From Aselliscus stoliczkanus (Eukaryota > Chordata > Mammalia > Chiroptera > Hipposideridae), in the NCBI GenBank assembly GCA_033961575.1, contig CM066728.1, forward strand, positions 30,814,352 to 30,878,351: a stretch of DNA of 64,000 nt, written 5' to 3'. This document shows, piece by piece, positions 23,245 through 35,263 of this stretch. Under the pieces are notes generated by a model. It searched no databases, had not been told where the DNA came from, and worked only from the letters and a program-made list of their open reading frames with translations. Made by a program: the position numbers and the translations under genes. Each line of letters starts with the position of its first letter. The first letter of the stretch is position 1.

Positions 23245-23965
23245 ATTACATAATTTCTTCAGGCATGTTATATAGCCTGTGGCTGAACATTTAAAATTTA
23301 ATAGTCAGTGTACTTGGGAACTTCTCTTTGCTCCGTCTTGTTACACTCAATCCTTGGGAAACAGAAAATTCAAAAAGTAAAAGTATGCTATCTTCACAAA
23401 ACTATGATAAGTGTTAATCCATTCCAAGTCTTCTGAGTGATTTCAAAATATAAGCAAGGGGGAAGAAACTGGGAGTAATGAGATGTAGGCTGAAAATAAA
23501 AGTGGTTTTCTAGACAACTGGGGGTATAGGGACAAGCAGTAACTGTAAATCAATTCAGTAATTACATGTAATTCCGATCTGAGTAGCACAGCATCCTTGA
23601 ATCAGTTCCAGGGGGCCCAGCATCTTTTACTTATTTTTCTATGCAGAAAAGATGGGTTTGCTGTTGCAAGGGTTGGTCAGGTAAGAAATCATATATATTT
23701 ACCTTAATAATCAGAGTTGCTACCACACACATTTCCTGGGGAATGATAAACTATATACACAAAATCTGGCCCTGTATTTTACAGATAGTGAAAAGTTTCT
23801 GATGCTCACAGACTTGTAATTTTACTTGCTATTAACACTTCCCAGTATCATTTCACACATGGACTGTTTTTTGAGCTTCCTGAATATGCCTGGCCTGTCT
23901 CTGATTCATTTCTGTATACAGCTATGAAGGTTATCTTCTAAAAATTCAGCTTTCACAAAGGTTGC
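23245..23965. other. Unclassified sequence
   Basis: No exon, RNA gene or clear repeat. Confidence 0.4.
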
Positions 23966-23975
23966 TTGTGTTTTA

Positions 23976-24005
23976 AACACACACGTGCACACACACGCAT
24001 GCAAG

Positions 24006-24052
<47 letters not shown>
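23976..24052. repeat. (CA)n microsatellite with GC-rich alternating head
   Basis: An imperfect alternating tract (ACACACGTGCACACACACGC, then ATGCAAGCGCGCGC) leads into about 20 uninterrupted CA units. Confidence 0.95.
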
Positions 24053-24055
<3 letters not shown>

Positions 24056-24114
24056 ATTCAGTTACCCTCTACTGCCTACAGAACAAATCTAGCCTGCTTA
24101 GTCTGGCACCCATG

Positions 24115-24295
24115 GTCTAATACAAACTCCGAGTTAGGCAGATTTGGTTCAAATTCTGACTCTCCATTTACAAGATGGCCTGACATAACTTCAGTCAATT
24201 CCCCTAGACTCAGTGTCCTCATCAATAAAATGAAAGCGGTAATTCCTACCTCACAGGGTTGCTAAGAAATTCACTAAGGCAATAATTAAAATGTT
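24115..24295 (+). mobile_element. MIR SINE relic
   Basis: 'GGCAGATTTGGTTCAAATTC', TGACATAACTTCAGTCAATT, CAGTGTCCTCATCAATAAAA and 'CCTACCTCACAGGGTTGCTA' match the MIR order, including the conserved central part. Confidence 0.8.
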
Positions 24296-24299
24296 TGTC

Positions 24300-24990
24300 C
24301 AGATATATTCAAGCCGTTGTTCACCACCTTTTTTTAAAAGCACATTTAAATTAGGTTAATGTTATGAGATGTCACATCTTAGCTCATGCCCAAATATTCA
24401 TATTTTCATATGATCAGGAGGTAATAATATGAATGAAATAAAGACTGAAGAAGTTAAAATGGACAATACATTAAGAAAACTAACTAATATATTCATATAG
24501 GTTAACAATAAATGACAGTGTTTTGAGGAGGCTGCAGAATAATAGTATTGATTTAAAAAAGAAAAACAGAAATGGTTACATTAGCTGGTGAATTTGGGGA
24601 TGATTCGTTATACAGCAATAGATAACTGATACATTAATAGCAGTGCAAATTCTGATTGTCCAATATGCATTGTAGTACATCCTACAACAGAGAAGAAACC
24701 ACAATAACAAAAGCTTACAAATTAAAGCCAACTTAGGGATATTATTCTTTGAATTGACCTCTCTACCCTAGTTATCTTTTCTCACTGAGAACCAACCTTG
24801 CTGCTTAGACAAGAATAAACCCCATGGCTATGACTTAACATTTGATCATAGCTCTCCTGAACTACTTTAGGGACAAAATGGTAAAAGCATAAGATATTCA
24901 AAAACATTTTTCATGCAATTAGTATCATGCAAAACCAAGTAAAATAAGAAAACAAAGGATACATCTATTATAGTAGCAGTCCTAGAACAA
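24300..24990. other. Unclassified AT-rich sequence
   Basis: No exon, RNA gene or clear repeat. Confidence 0.4.
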
Positions 24991-24999
24991 CCAACATTA

Positions 25000-25470
25000 T
25001 TTTATTTAAAACTTCTTTCATATACTTTGTGGATATATTTTATTTTTTTTGTTTTGACATAATTATAATTACATTTTACTTCTAACTTTGTGTTCTGCTG
25101 AATATTTAACATTATAATCTTAAGCATCTCCATGTTAATAGACAGCTTTTTAAATGATTTTTAAAGAAAGCAACACATTTTATTGATGGTACTCAAGATT
25201 TTTAAAACTTCTGTTTTGACTTTATATGAAGCTTAATATATTTCAAACTTTTTACTATTAAAATTAGTACTTATAAATATTTCCATGAATTTTTAATTTT
25301 TTTTCTTATTTTAGATTTATAAAGTGAAATTCTGGGTCAAAAGGTATAAATCTTTTAATAACTTTTACCCAAAAATATGTTTTTAAGAGGTAAAGTAACC
25401 CACATTCCCTTCAACTTTAACTTCTTATTTTCCTCATAACCAACTGAGGTAACTCAATGTAACTTAAAAG
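25000..25470 (-). mobile_element. Old L1-like fragment, antisense (tentative)
   Basis: Plus-strand wording such as AAATTCTGGGTCAAAAGGTA and 'CCCACATTCCCTTCAACTTT' resembles the antisense 3' region of old L1 elements ('gctgggtcaaagggtat', then the text for a short sequence in a spacer). Divergence is high. Confidence 0.4.
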
Positions 25471-25839
25471 ATCATGTTCTCAGAAGACTCCTAGTGGACC
25501 ATTAAAAAATATATATTGTTAAAGGTCTTAGAACCATTTTAAAGACATAGTAGTTCAGGTGAGAAGTGTTATCACACTTTATGGATTTTTCCTACAAGTC
25601 TATCACCTTATTATTTCTAGTTCATTGACAGCTCTTCCTGGAGTTGTAGTGCAAATCTTGCTTTGCCTATTTTCAAAGATATCAGTAAAGTAATAATTCC
25701 AGGAAGTTTCATTTATTAGGACACAGCAGGAAGATTTCCCCCTAATTTTAGGAGAAGAATTGTTCTGGGGAGACCTTATTCTATCAAAGTATTTCCATCT
25801 AGGACTACCATTTTTTTCCTTAACTTCTTCCAACTTATT

Positions 25840-26330
25840 TAAGTCAGGTTTATTGAGTTATTTATTTATAATAAAATTCATTTTTTTAGTATATAGTAAA
25901 ATGAAATTTGATAATTATATAGTCATGAGTCTGCCACCACAAGGAAAAATTAGAATATTTCCATCACCTCAAAAAGTTTTTTTAACCTTTGTAGACAATT
26001 TATCCTTCTACTCAGCTCCTGGTGACTAGTGAGCTGATGTCTGATGGTAATATGCCTTTTCCAGGGTGTCATATAAATGGAATCATGTACATGCTTTAGT
26101 ATCTAGCTTCTTTCATTCAGCACAAGGCTTTTGAGATGCAAATATTTTGTTGCATGTATCAGCAGCTTGCTCCTTTTTATTGCTGAGAATTATTCCACTC
26201 TATGAACAGAACATCCATTTTACCAGCTAATTGACATTTTGGTTGTTTGTAATTTGTGGATGTTGTGAATAAAACCGCCATAATTATTCAAGTATTTGTG
26301 GATGGGCAAGCTTTTTAAAAATTTATCTTA
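25840..26330 (-). mobile_element. Old L1 (L1M-type) fragment, antisense
   Basis: The plus strand reads GGTTTATTGAGTTATTTATT, 'ATATAGTCATGAGTCTGCCA', 'GTGTCATATAAATGGAATCA', CTTTCATTCAGCACAAGGCT, 'TTTTTATTGCTGAGAATTAT' and 'GACATTTTGGTTGTTTGTAA'. That is the standard antisense series of a mammalian L1M 3' region. No coding frame survives. Confidence 0.8.
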
Positions 26331-26389
26331 GGTACATATAAGTGTAAGAATGCTGACTCTTATGGAAAGTATCATTTAAATTTAAATTT

Positions 26390-26628
26390 ATAAGATCGCA
26401 AAAAGTCTCTGCCATTATCTTTTTAAACATTTATTCTGCCTGTTTCTCTGTTGATTCTCTTTAGGACAGAATAATTGCTTGATGATAATTGTTAAACTGT
26501 TTTATATTTTTACTCCTGGGTTCCTCATTCTTTTCCATTTGGATAATTTTAATTGACTAGTCTTCAAAGTCACTAATTCCTTGCCCTTTTGAGCTCAGTC
26601 TGCTGATAAGTTAATTGAAAAACATCTT

Positions 26629-26659
<31 letters not shown>

Positions 26660-26940
26660 CTTCTAGAATTTCTATTTAACTAATTTTTTATAACTTCCAT
26701 GTCAATGCTAAAATTCTCATTTGTTCATATATGTTTTCTAGCTTTCCCACTATTTCATATAACTTACTAACTAGTAGTTTTATAGTCCCTTTTGAATAAT
26801 TCCAACCAAGGTGCTTTTCTGTGTGTCTGCTTTGTTAATTTCTTCATCATTTAATAATGGGTCTTTTCCTATACTTTCTTGTGGCTCTCAATTTTTAAAA
26901 AAATTAAACTCTATCCATTGTATGAAGAAGGACAATAGAG
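26390..26940 (-). mobile_element. Probable old L1 3' UTR fragment, antisense, with (CT)n
   Basis: TTTTAAACATTTATTCTGCC, CTTTTGAGCTCAGTCTGCTG and AACTTCCATGTCAATGCTAA fit the antisense 3' UTR wording of L1M elements, but only loosely. A (CT)n tract lies at about 26628-26660. Confidence 0.45.
26628..26660. repeat. (CT)n tract
   Basis: Two CT runs, interrupted by one TTCT step. Confidence 0.9.
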
Positions 26941-26944
26941 ACTT

Positions 26945-28650
26945 AAGCATTTAAATAGTATTTAAACCCCAAAATGGGCTTGCCTCCTCTATCAGGTTGT
27001 TAGAGTATATATGGGGATTAAGTCAATAAGTCAATCTGGTCAGTAGTTAAACTGAGTTTGTGTCTTTTGTTGCTCTATTTTTCTTCAGTGCACCACAGTG
27101 CAGTGGTACCTCATTTAGTTTGGTTCCTGGAGTGCCTCCACATTTGTCTGAGTTCTCATTCTACCTTCAGCTTCCAGGAGGCCCTGCATGCCTGAGCTCT
27201 TTGGGTGAAAATGTTTTCTAACCCTCTCCTGCTTAATTAAAGCTTTTGCTCTGAATAGGAAATGGATCTGGGAAGAGAATAGGATTTTTTGCCTGCGTGT
27301 CACCAAGAGAGACTTTCTCTCATATCTGCCCTACCCCTAACCTTTCTCGTGAACACATATAGAGAGGCCTGTAGAAAAGAGTTGGCAAGTATGTGCAAAC
27401 TTCCCCTTGAATGCGGGGCTCTTGAGGATTAAATTTGTCACATTAGTCATCACTAAGTCTTTAAGAACTCTAATTAAAGTTAAATTGTTTTCACCTTACC
27501 CTTTCTCATGGAGCTCGAACTGCCTATGTTCTAAGGTGAAATATGTATACTGTTTCTCTATGGAGGGTCTCATCCTCTTTGAAATTCTGATTGCCTTATA
27601 ACCTTCACATTTGGTGTCTTAAGAAAAGTTATGATTTTGTAGATTATCTGGATTTTTCCTTTTGTTAGGATGGAACCAACAACAGACACAGAATGCCTCC
27701 TCAAATGATTTTGTTGACACATCAATGCAGCTAAAACTATAGCTCTGGGCTTTCACTACATATAAGGGTAGAATGATAAGATAGTACAGTGAAAAGTAAG
27801 CGTACCCATTTTATTTTCTCCTTTCCCAGTTCCTATTTCATCTCAGACATGTTTATTTTCTTTTTGTGGTATCATATCAAAGATACTCCAAGTTCAAATA
27901 ATTTTTAGGAAGGAAATGGAAAACTTCAATGTTTGGGAAGATGTTTTACAATTCTCTTTGGAAACTGTTTTAATATTCTCTAAGTCAGATCAAATGACTG
28001 TTTGACTGGTTAACTGTGGAAATTTTCCTTGTGCCCCATCCAGCCTGGGATGTTGATAAATAATCACAGTGCAAGTATGCCAAAACACATGAGAAGAGAC
28101 TTCTCGTTGTCTTATAAATTTCCCAGCCAAAGTGGGAAGAAGCACAGCACTGTTTTAACTCATTTTCTCACCAAACCTAAATACTACACAAGCCAGAGAA
28201 TAATCTCCCCCTAAAACCTTTGGTGTATGTTTAAAATCCTGTGTCCTTATTGATATATTCACAGTGGGAAACAAGGGAAAGACATTTCTCTCTCTCTCTT
28301 CCACAAGGAATTTTGTTCTTAAATCCAGCCTTCGTTCTTAAAACTCTAGAAATTTCTTTTATTAGTTCACCCAGAGGCAATCAAACCCAAATGCTTTTTA
28401 CAAATCCTTACTAATAACTAAAATGCCAATTTATCTACTTAAAATAAAGTCATGACTAAAAGTTCTTAACTCTATGCTTGGTATATAGGATATTCCCAGT
28501 AGATATTGACTCTTTCATCTATCATTATTATGATTATTTTTGTTCTCATTACTCTTATAAAAAAAGATAGACTGAAGCCAAAACAGTAATCAGTTTTTGA
28601 TGCATCAAAGCAGAAGGAAGTGGCTGGCCATCAAAGTCCATGCTTCCTCT
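26945..28650. other. Unclassified sequence
   Basis: No exon, RNA gene or clear repeat. Open frames at 27115-27306 minus and 27407-27601 plus have no recognisable domain. Confidence 0.4.
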
Positions 28651-28654
28651 TCCA

Positions 28655-29035
28655 TAACATAGCGTAACTGTTGGGGGGTGGTTCCCCATCAGTAATGATA
28701 CTGTCCAGACCCCCTTGAGTTGTCTATGTGTGATCACATGTCTAATTCTCACCAATATGAATGGAAAAGAAGGGTGCTTTCTTTGGGCTCAGGCTTTTAA
28801 AGAGGCAGGTGCCTCTGCATGCTTTCTTTCTCCTTCCATGTCTGACTTAAGATGCCATGTTTGGCATAATAGGCATGATAAAGATACAAGATGGTAGAAT
28901 CTTGTCCCTGGCATTACTGCATTACTGTATTAGTGTCACTTTGGACTATTGTGAGCAAGAAATAAGCTTCTTTCATGTTTGAGCTTTTATGTATTTGAGG
29001 GTTATTTGTTACCACAGCTGACATCTTGACTAATA
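28655..29035 (+). mobile_element. LTR-like fragment of MLT1/MST type (tentative)
   Basis: The final part, GCAAGAAATAAGCTTCTTTC, 'GAGGGTTATTTGTTACCACA' and CATCTTGACTAATACAATG, is like the 3' end of MaLR LTRs (polyadenylation signal, then the 'ttgttac...gc...gactaataca' close). The upstream two thirds are only loosely similar. Confidence 0.45.
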
Positions 29036-29170
29036 CAATGTTGGGAACTAAAGCAGCACTACATGAAGGATGGTCTAACAAAGTCTGCAAGCTCTTACTG
29101 GTCTGTGACAATTTAAGAATAGAAATGGAGAGTAGGAATTTAGGAAACTTATAACAACTGGACAATGTAC

Positions 29171-29308
29171 TTTTTTTTTTTTTTTTAAGTAGGCTATTTA
29201 TTTATTTATTTATTGAGGGCAGTGTCACTGGCCCTCATATGTGGGACCCGAACCAGGGCCGCTGGCGGCCCAAGCCAGCGCTTAACAACCGCGCCACTCG
29301 GCCGGCCT
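29171..29308 (-). mobile_element. Short tRNA-derived SINE (type A), minus strand
   Basis: On the minus strand the head GGCCGGCCGAGTGGCGCGGT, the B box GGTTCGGGTCCC, the body CACATATGAGGGCCAGTGAC and a T-rich (complement of A-rich) tail can be read. Target duplications ACAATGTACTTTTT flank it, at 29162 on the left and 29310-29323 on the right. Confidence 0.92.
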
Positions 29309-29371
29309 AACAATGTACTTTTTATGTTTGTTGAATATCATTTTTAAAAAAAAAAAAAATAGGTTTATATG

Positions 29372-29927
29372 AGGTCGGACATTTAAGTTCACAAACTCCT
29401 CCTAGAAAAATGCAACATACCTCATTGCTGAATATCACCATGGTCACCTCCGAAGTACTCCCCTTGGGAAGCTATGCACTGATGCCAGTACCTAGTCCAT
29501 TCTTCAAAGCAGTTTTGGAACCCTTTTTCGGGAATGGCCATCAGAGCTGTCATCCTATTACTCTTAATGAACTGAAATACCATCAAAATGTTTTCCTTTC
29601 AATATTTCCTTTATCTTCGGGTAAAGAAAGAAGTCACCAGGGGACAGATCAGGTGAATAGGAGGGTGTTCCAATTCAGTGATTTGTTTACTGCCTAAAAA
29701 CTCCCTCACAGTCAGTGCCATGTGAGCTGGTGCATTGTCATGATGCAAGAACCATGAATTGTTGGCAAAAAGTTCAGGTCATCTAACTTTTTCATGCAGC
29801 CTTTTTAGCACTTCCAAACAATAAACTTGGTTAACTGTTTGTCCAGCTGGTACCATAATCCCTCTGATATAAAAAAAAAAAGTCAGCAACATTTTTTGCA
29901 ACAAGTTCACAAACTTAATTGTCAGAC
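29372..29927 (-). mobile_element. Internally deleted mariner transposon
   Basis: The left end carries GTCGGACATTTAAGTTCACA; the inverted right end reads GTCTGACAATTAAGTTTGTG, so terminal inverted repeats of at least 25 bases bound a 556-bp element. Between them, on the minus strand, lies the C-terminal part of a mariner transposase only. A full-length mariner is about 1.3 kb, so the helix-turn-helix half and the first catalytic Asp are missing. Long A and T runs lie outside the left end and near 29871-29881. It cannot encode transposase. Confidence 0.85.
29420..29860 (-). pseudogene. Mariner transposase, C-terminal fragment
   Basis: The reverse complement reads QTVNQVYCLEVLKRLHEKVR, then after a stop PELFANNSWFLHHDNAPAHM with the HHDNAPAH signature at 29722-29745, followed by TVREFL. 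After a one-base frameshift a 'YSPDLSPGDFFLYPKIK' motif follows (HPP-YSPDL). The Asp of HHDNAPAH and the first Asp of the SPD motif are the second and third catalytic acids of the DD34D triad; the first is in the deleted half. The sequence then reads through to a decayed 'FEEW...CIASQGEYFGGD' C terminus. Confidence 0.85.
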
Positions 29928-29939
29928 TTTGTATTTTGT

Positions 29940-31120
29940 ATGTTTCTTTTTTTCTATTTTTCTGTTTTTTATTGAATTTTACAAAATATTGGTCAATAAT
30001 GGATTACAAAATTTAAAAAAAATAGCCCTTTAATATAAAGGGTTTGAGTAGCACTTTACCAAATGATAACTATTGTCCCTTCCAGAAATAGCGTTGCCTT
30101 TCTGTTGTACTCTCAGACACCTGCTTCCACCTAAGGAGGGCTATAGGAGGATCCTCTCAATGAGACACGGCAGCATCATCCTCTTCCACTTAAAACATGA
30201 ATCGTTCTGAGCAACATAGTTTAACAGGAGTATCCTCTTACAGGGAATATCTTTGGCTATCAATAAAATATGATCCCCAAATTTCTCTTAGGTGGTGAAT
30301 TTTTACCTTCATGATTCACAACTGCTATTTCTAATCTTCAAATATTCTATTGATCCTTGTTAATTATAATACAAACATCTTTCTTTCTGACCTTTTCCTC
30401 TTTGCCTTTTACCTAGCTGCTGTCTACCTTACTCCAGTGTTCTCACAGGCCATTTTCCACATCCTCCAAAGCTCTCTGGCCCTTTGCTAACAACAAAAGA
30501 AATGCAGTGGCCTCCATGGCGTTGGATGTCCAGATTTTGACTGCAAAGCTTGTGTTTCATATATATGTCTTTTCCCAGAGAGATTCTTGCTTTAGATCAT
30601 TTTTAATATCTAGAATAAACATTTTTAAAATTTATATTTGTATATCTCTGCAGTATGGTCAATGATGTCAATTATAGAACACTTATTTCAACAATTTGAC
30701 TTTTCCTTTGACAACATAAGAAATGCAAATAATAGGCTCTGCAGGAAATGTAATATCTGAGCGGGAGAGAGGCTCTGTGCTCAAGTTGCTTTTAATGCCA
30801 ATCACTATTAAGATAGAGTGACAAGTGTCTTAATATCTAATTATTCAACATGTTGCACTGTAATTATCTTTACATTTACTTTTACCTTCTACCGTAGGTG
30901 CAATGTTCCTCATATGCAATGAAATGTTACCTTTTGTCGCATTTTGAAAATAGCTATCTTTTATTTTCAGTTCCTTCAATTGGCATAAAACAGGCATTTC
31001 ACAAATGCTTATTTTTAAAGTTTTTGAACTGCTCTTTGGAGAAAAAAGGAATCTTTACCTGAATATAGTGATAGAATCTTAGGATTAGATAGCAATCTCC
31101 TCTGCCATTTAAGGAAGCCT
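29940..31120. other. Unclassified sequence
   Basis: No exon, RNA gene or clear repeat. Confidence 0.4.
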
Positions 31121-31134
31121 GGTAAACATGCCAT

Positions 31135-31320
31135 GGTTTGCAGAGCCAGAGGGTACTAGCTTCAAATGCTTGCGCCAATATTTAGTCTTGAGTGAACTTC
31201 AGCATACTGCTCAGCCTTGTTCAGACTCAGTTTCTTCATTTGCTAAAACACACTTCTCAGGGTTTAGAGATTAAAGATAAGGTATGCAATTTATGTGGCA
31301 ATTACTAGGCCAACAATATG
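31135..31320 (+). mobile_element. Possible MIR relic
   Basis: AGCATACTGCTCAGCCTTGT, CTCAGTTTCTTCATTTGCTA and TTCTCAGGGTTTAGAGATTA follow the MIR order, but weakly. Confidence 0.55.
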
Positions 31321-31572
31321 AAAGTATTCTTTTTCATCTGGTTTAATTCCCAAATGTGGTATTAATGCTACTGAGATTGAGCAAAGCAATGCAACTTGTC
31401 CAGAAATATCTGGTAAGTGAACGTAGCAAAACTGGCCAGAAAATACTTGTATTGTCAGTTCCAATTCTATGATGGTTCCAGTCCTTTCTCTAAGGATTTG
31501 TTCTCCATAAGATTACTTCTCTTGAAGATTAAATACCCAAAATAAAGTGCTAAGGAAAGATGAAGGGAAATA

Positions 31573-32027
31573 ATTTTTTTTTTAAAGATTTTATTGGGGA
31601 ATTGGGTGAGAGGAACAGCATTGGGGAATCAGGGAAGGGGAACAGACAAGTTGCTGTCCTTTTGTTCTTCAGTCTAGTTGAGGAGGACATTGCTTCCAGG
31701 CCCATGTTGGTATCGTCATTGCGCTCTTCCCGGATGAGGCAGATCGGTCGTCGGCCTCTGGATTGTCGCTCACTGTGGCTGTTGGCAGCTCATGCTGGCT
31801 GCCAGCCGCTCACGCTGGCTGCCGGCCACTCACTGTAGCCTATGGCAGCAGCCCACTGCAGCAGGGACTACAGCCTACACCGTCGCCGGGGCTCACACAG
31901 CCCAGCTCCAGGTGGAACTGTTGTTAGCTGTAGAGGGCAGTGTCCCTGGCCCTCATATGTGGGATCCAAACCGGGGCTGCTGGCATTACCAAACCAGCTC
32001 TTAACCAATGCGCCACTCAGCCGGCCC
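31573..32027 (-). mobile_element. Composite SINE, long form, minus strand
   Basis: On the minus strand the head is the short type A tRNA-like promoter (GGCCGGCTGAGTGGCGCATT, GGTTTGGATCCCA, GCCAGGGACACTGCCCTC). A G+C-rich internal region follows, with repeated GGCTGCCGGC-like and GAGTGGCCGGCAGCC-like text. Last comes the VES-type tail, CAAAAGGACAGCAACTTGTC, TGTTCCCCTTCCCTGATTCC and CCAATAAAATCTT. Target duplications GAAGGGAAATAATTT lie at 31562 on the left and 32028-32042 on the right. It is about 455 bp, four times the length of the simple type A elements. Confidence 0.9.
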
Positions 32028-32044
32028 GAAGGGAAATAATTTAT

Positions 32045-33065
32045 AAGAAACACATCTGATATTATAAATAAAGAGTCAAAATCCGACAACAAAATTCTCA
32101 TTGATTGACTTTATAGGAACTACCTTCTAATCTGAAATTTCCTTTAGGTGCTCATGGGAAGAAGGCAGTTCACTTTTTATGGGGTTGGACCAGTAGAGAA
32201 ATTTGTATATTTTTTTCAGGAACATTTGCAGGGAGGAGACTATTTTATTAAGTACCTGTAAAGGCGAGGTATTCACAAGTTCATGCAAAAGTGTATCCAT
32301 AACATAGGAATACTCCTAAAATTTTCAGGTCAAGCTGTCATCATTCCCTCCACTGACTTCCCAAGTACACGTCTTGCTAACTCAGCCTCTTGTGTCAGCA
32401 TTGCCCCATGACTAAACAGCGTGCCTTTCATCTTCTCTTTTCATTCAAATCCACTTGCTTGAGAGGGGATCTTGGAAGTAGTTAAAAGAACCAAAAACAA
32501 TGAGATTTTCCTCTAGACATGGTGCAGTCTACTGATGAGGTAATTTTTAGATTTAACAATTAGTTTGGGATTTATTAGAATCAAAGCAAATGTAGCATCG
32601 TTATACCTTTGTAACCTCTGCATAATTAACCTCTGCTTTTCTTATGAGAATGGCGATGCCAAATGCTTACAGATGCTAAGATAGCAGTACTGGAGCAATT
32701 GGAAGCAATGTCCTTGACAAAGCATAATAAAAAATGTAAAAATGTGTGTGTGTGTGTGTGTGTGTTCATTATCCAGCAGCAGGAAATGATGCCACAAGGA
32801 AAAGACATCTGTCTGTAGTGGGGTAAAAGAAGAAAAATAATAATACTGATTTGAGGTTATGTAAAAGAAAGAAAATTGAGGAAAGAAAAATATATAAAAG
32901 GCCAATGAAACTCACAAAGGAAGCACTGGTCATAATTTTACCAGGTAAAACCTGTTATCCTCTCTGGCCAGCCCTGTGGTCTTTTCCAGTTTCCTTACAC
33001 ATTATATTTCTCTGGTTGTCACCTGCATTTTCAATGTCTCTCTGGACAGAGATACCAATATATCT
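32045..33065. other. Unclassified sequence with a (GT)n tract
   Basis: A (GT)n run lies at about 32742-32766. I see no exon or other repeat. Confidence 0.45.
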
Positions 33066-33069
33066 ACAA

Positions 33070-33525
33070 GCTCATTATTACTACAAAAAGGCTGCGTCCA
33101 TCAGAAAGTGCATGATCTCACTTATATGTGAATATGAAAAAGTCAAATTCATATAAGCAGAGAGTACAATGTTGGTTGCCAGGGGCTGGAAGGTGGCGAA
33201 AAGAGAGAAATGTTGGTCAAAGGGTACAAAGTTCCAGTTATGGAGGATGAATAAGTTCTGAAGAGCTAATGCACAGCATATTAACTATAGTTAATAATAC
33301 TGTATTGTCTACTTGACATTTACTAAGAGTAGCTCTCAAGTGTTCTCACTACATAAAAAAAATATGGCAGCTATGTAAGGTGATGGATATTGAATGAAGT
33401 TGATTTTGGAAATCTTTTCACTGTATATATAGTGATATATGTGTGTGTATTGATATATATCATTGTACACCTTAAATATATACCTGTTGTTTGTTTGTTT
33501 GTCAAGTATATCTAAATAAAGCTGG
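33070..33525 (+). mobile_element. L1 3' end fragment (L1MA/L1MB type)
   Basis: 'TGCATGATCTCACTTATATG', GGTTGCCAGGGGCTGGAAGG, AACTATAGTTAATAATACTG, 'GGTGATGGATATTGAATGAA' and a final 'TACACCTTAAATATATACC' are the classical 3' UTR landmarks of an older L1 group. The end differs from the young L1 ends elsewhere in the window. Confidence 0.8.
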
Positions 33526-33534
33526 AGGTGCTTC

Positions 33535-33795
33535 TAGCCAGACTCATCTCAAGGCTCACCTAATTTTACTTTGTGTGATGATACCTACTGTGCTTCAGCC
33601 TCAGCGATTTTTTCTCCCTGAGGAACTCCTATAAACCTGACAATCTCACTTTCCTGTGAGTCATTATATTTTTATTAACCTTTCCATTGAGTGGAAAGCA
33701 CCCAGAGCATCTTGACAGGATTGTTTTCTTCATATCCAACAACCCCTAACTTGGGATGAACACTTACGATAAAATCTATAATAAATGTTGACTTG
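33535..33795 (+). mobile_element. L2 relic
   Basis: TCTCAAGGCTCACCTAATTT, 'CCCAGAGCATCTTGACAGGA' and 'AACTTGGGATGAACACTTACG' with a final 'AATAAATGTTGAC' resemble the L2 3' end. Confidence 0.5.
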
Positions 33796-33799
33796 TAGG

Positions 33800-35085
33800 C
33801 AATTTTTTTTTCATGCAAATTAATATGTTAAGTGGTCTGGTAAAAATTAAAATAAGAAACTTCATGCTGTCAGAAGATCACAATTTTATACTGGGGACAT
33901 GGAAGCTCTGTGTCATTTCTCATGTTGTATACACTTATTTGTGTGTGCTTGTCTGGGGGATAAAGGAACAGATTTGAGAAAGATGCTTTGCCTCAGAAAA
34001 GTTGAAAAAGGGTGTTATAGACATACCCTCTAAGATTTGTCTCATTATTAGAATTTAATTTATTGGACAATTTCTATAAAACACACTGTTAAGTATGTTT
34101 TATCCTCAGTGTGGGAGAGACAGAGTTATATCCTCCAGCGTTGGAATGATGTTTGATCCTACATAGCTGGTGAGAAGCAGACCCAGGGAACACAGGACTC
34201 TGATTTCACACTTTATGCCTCATCTGAGTCCCATGGGCTGTGGATCCATAAGGCTCTGCCCTCTGTGGAAGAATGAGGAAGAGTTTACCAACTAGAGAAG
34301 AGAGAAGTCTCAGGAAGGCATCTTCCACATTCTGGAAAGGGCAGCACGTAGTGGAGGATACATAGCATAGAAAGGAGTGCATCAGGTGGGGCTTGAACTC
34401 TGAACACATCCTGGCTGATGGCCATTTTTTTGTAGCTTCCCCTGTACACATACCCACTTTCATCTTCCTATTAGAAACTTAGATGTCCCAACCATGATGT
34501 TGGGATGAGAAAAATTCCCCAGGTATAATTATGGGAGTGGACCCTAATTTGACTCTACTGATAAACATATCCCAATTCCCAGACATGGTGGGCATCTGAT
34601 GCAACTCAAGCTAATCAGGCCCTTGGAACTCCATTCTGGGACTTGTGCATGAACTAGGGGGGAGACAACAGTTTCTGTTTCTTATTGAAGATAAATGAAG
34701 ATAATACAGAGTCTCTGCTATGGGTGACAGCAATTTGTGGATTATGAGGGGAAAGTCTGCCTGAGAAAGGTGTCAGTATTGAGACAGCAGTCTTGAAAAT
34801 GGAGGCAGAGAAACTGGACACTGGTTATGGCATTTAGGTCCTTGATCAAAAACCTTACTTCAAGTTTCCATCTGTTTGAACCAGAGCGTTTCTTTCATTG
34901 TTTCAAGTCTAAGCTGGGCTCTGTTGCAAAAAAAAAATCTATCAACAAACACTTCATAAGATAATGCAGCTGCACTTCCACAGAAATGGAAGTGGAGATG
35001 CTGGTTTTCCATATGAAGAAATGTGATGAGTATATTCAGGAAAGCAAAGGATGGGATTTGTTTTATAAATAAATGTTGGCAAGTA
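33800..35085. other. Unclassified sequence
   Basis: No exon, RNA gene or clear repeat. Confidence 0.4.
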
Positions 35086-35089
35086 GGGA

Positions 35090-35263
35090 AACTAATATTT
35101 ATTAAATGACTACTGAGTGCCAGACACTGTGTCAGTTACTGCCACGTACATTAACTTATGCAACCTTTCTAACTCTATGAAACAGCAGTACTATACCTGC
35201 ATTAGGCTCTGAGAGGTTAGACAAGTTACCTAAGGTCACACAGTTAAAAAATGATGGAGCCAT
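35090..35263 (-). mobile_element. MIR relic interrupted by L1
   Basis: TGAGTGCCAGACACTGTGTC, 'ACTTATGCAACCTTTCTAAC', CTCTGAGAGGTTAGACAAGT and 'ACCTAAGGTCACACAGTTAA' are the antisense MIR sequence. The MIR stops at the L1 insertion site. Confidence 0.85.

Noticed and set aside
17820..24052. CRISPR-like or satellite array
   Set aside because: The repeated motifs are dinucleotide arrays, without spacers of equal length.
29410..29697. Plus-strand frame of 95 codons as a gene
   Set aside because: It is the antisense of the mariner transposase fragment; the real coding signal is on the minus strand.
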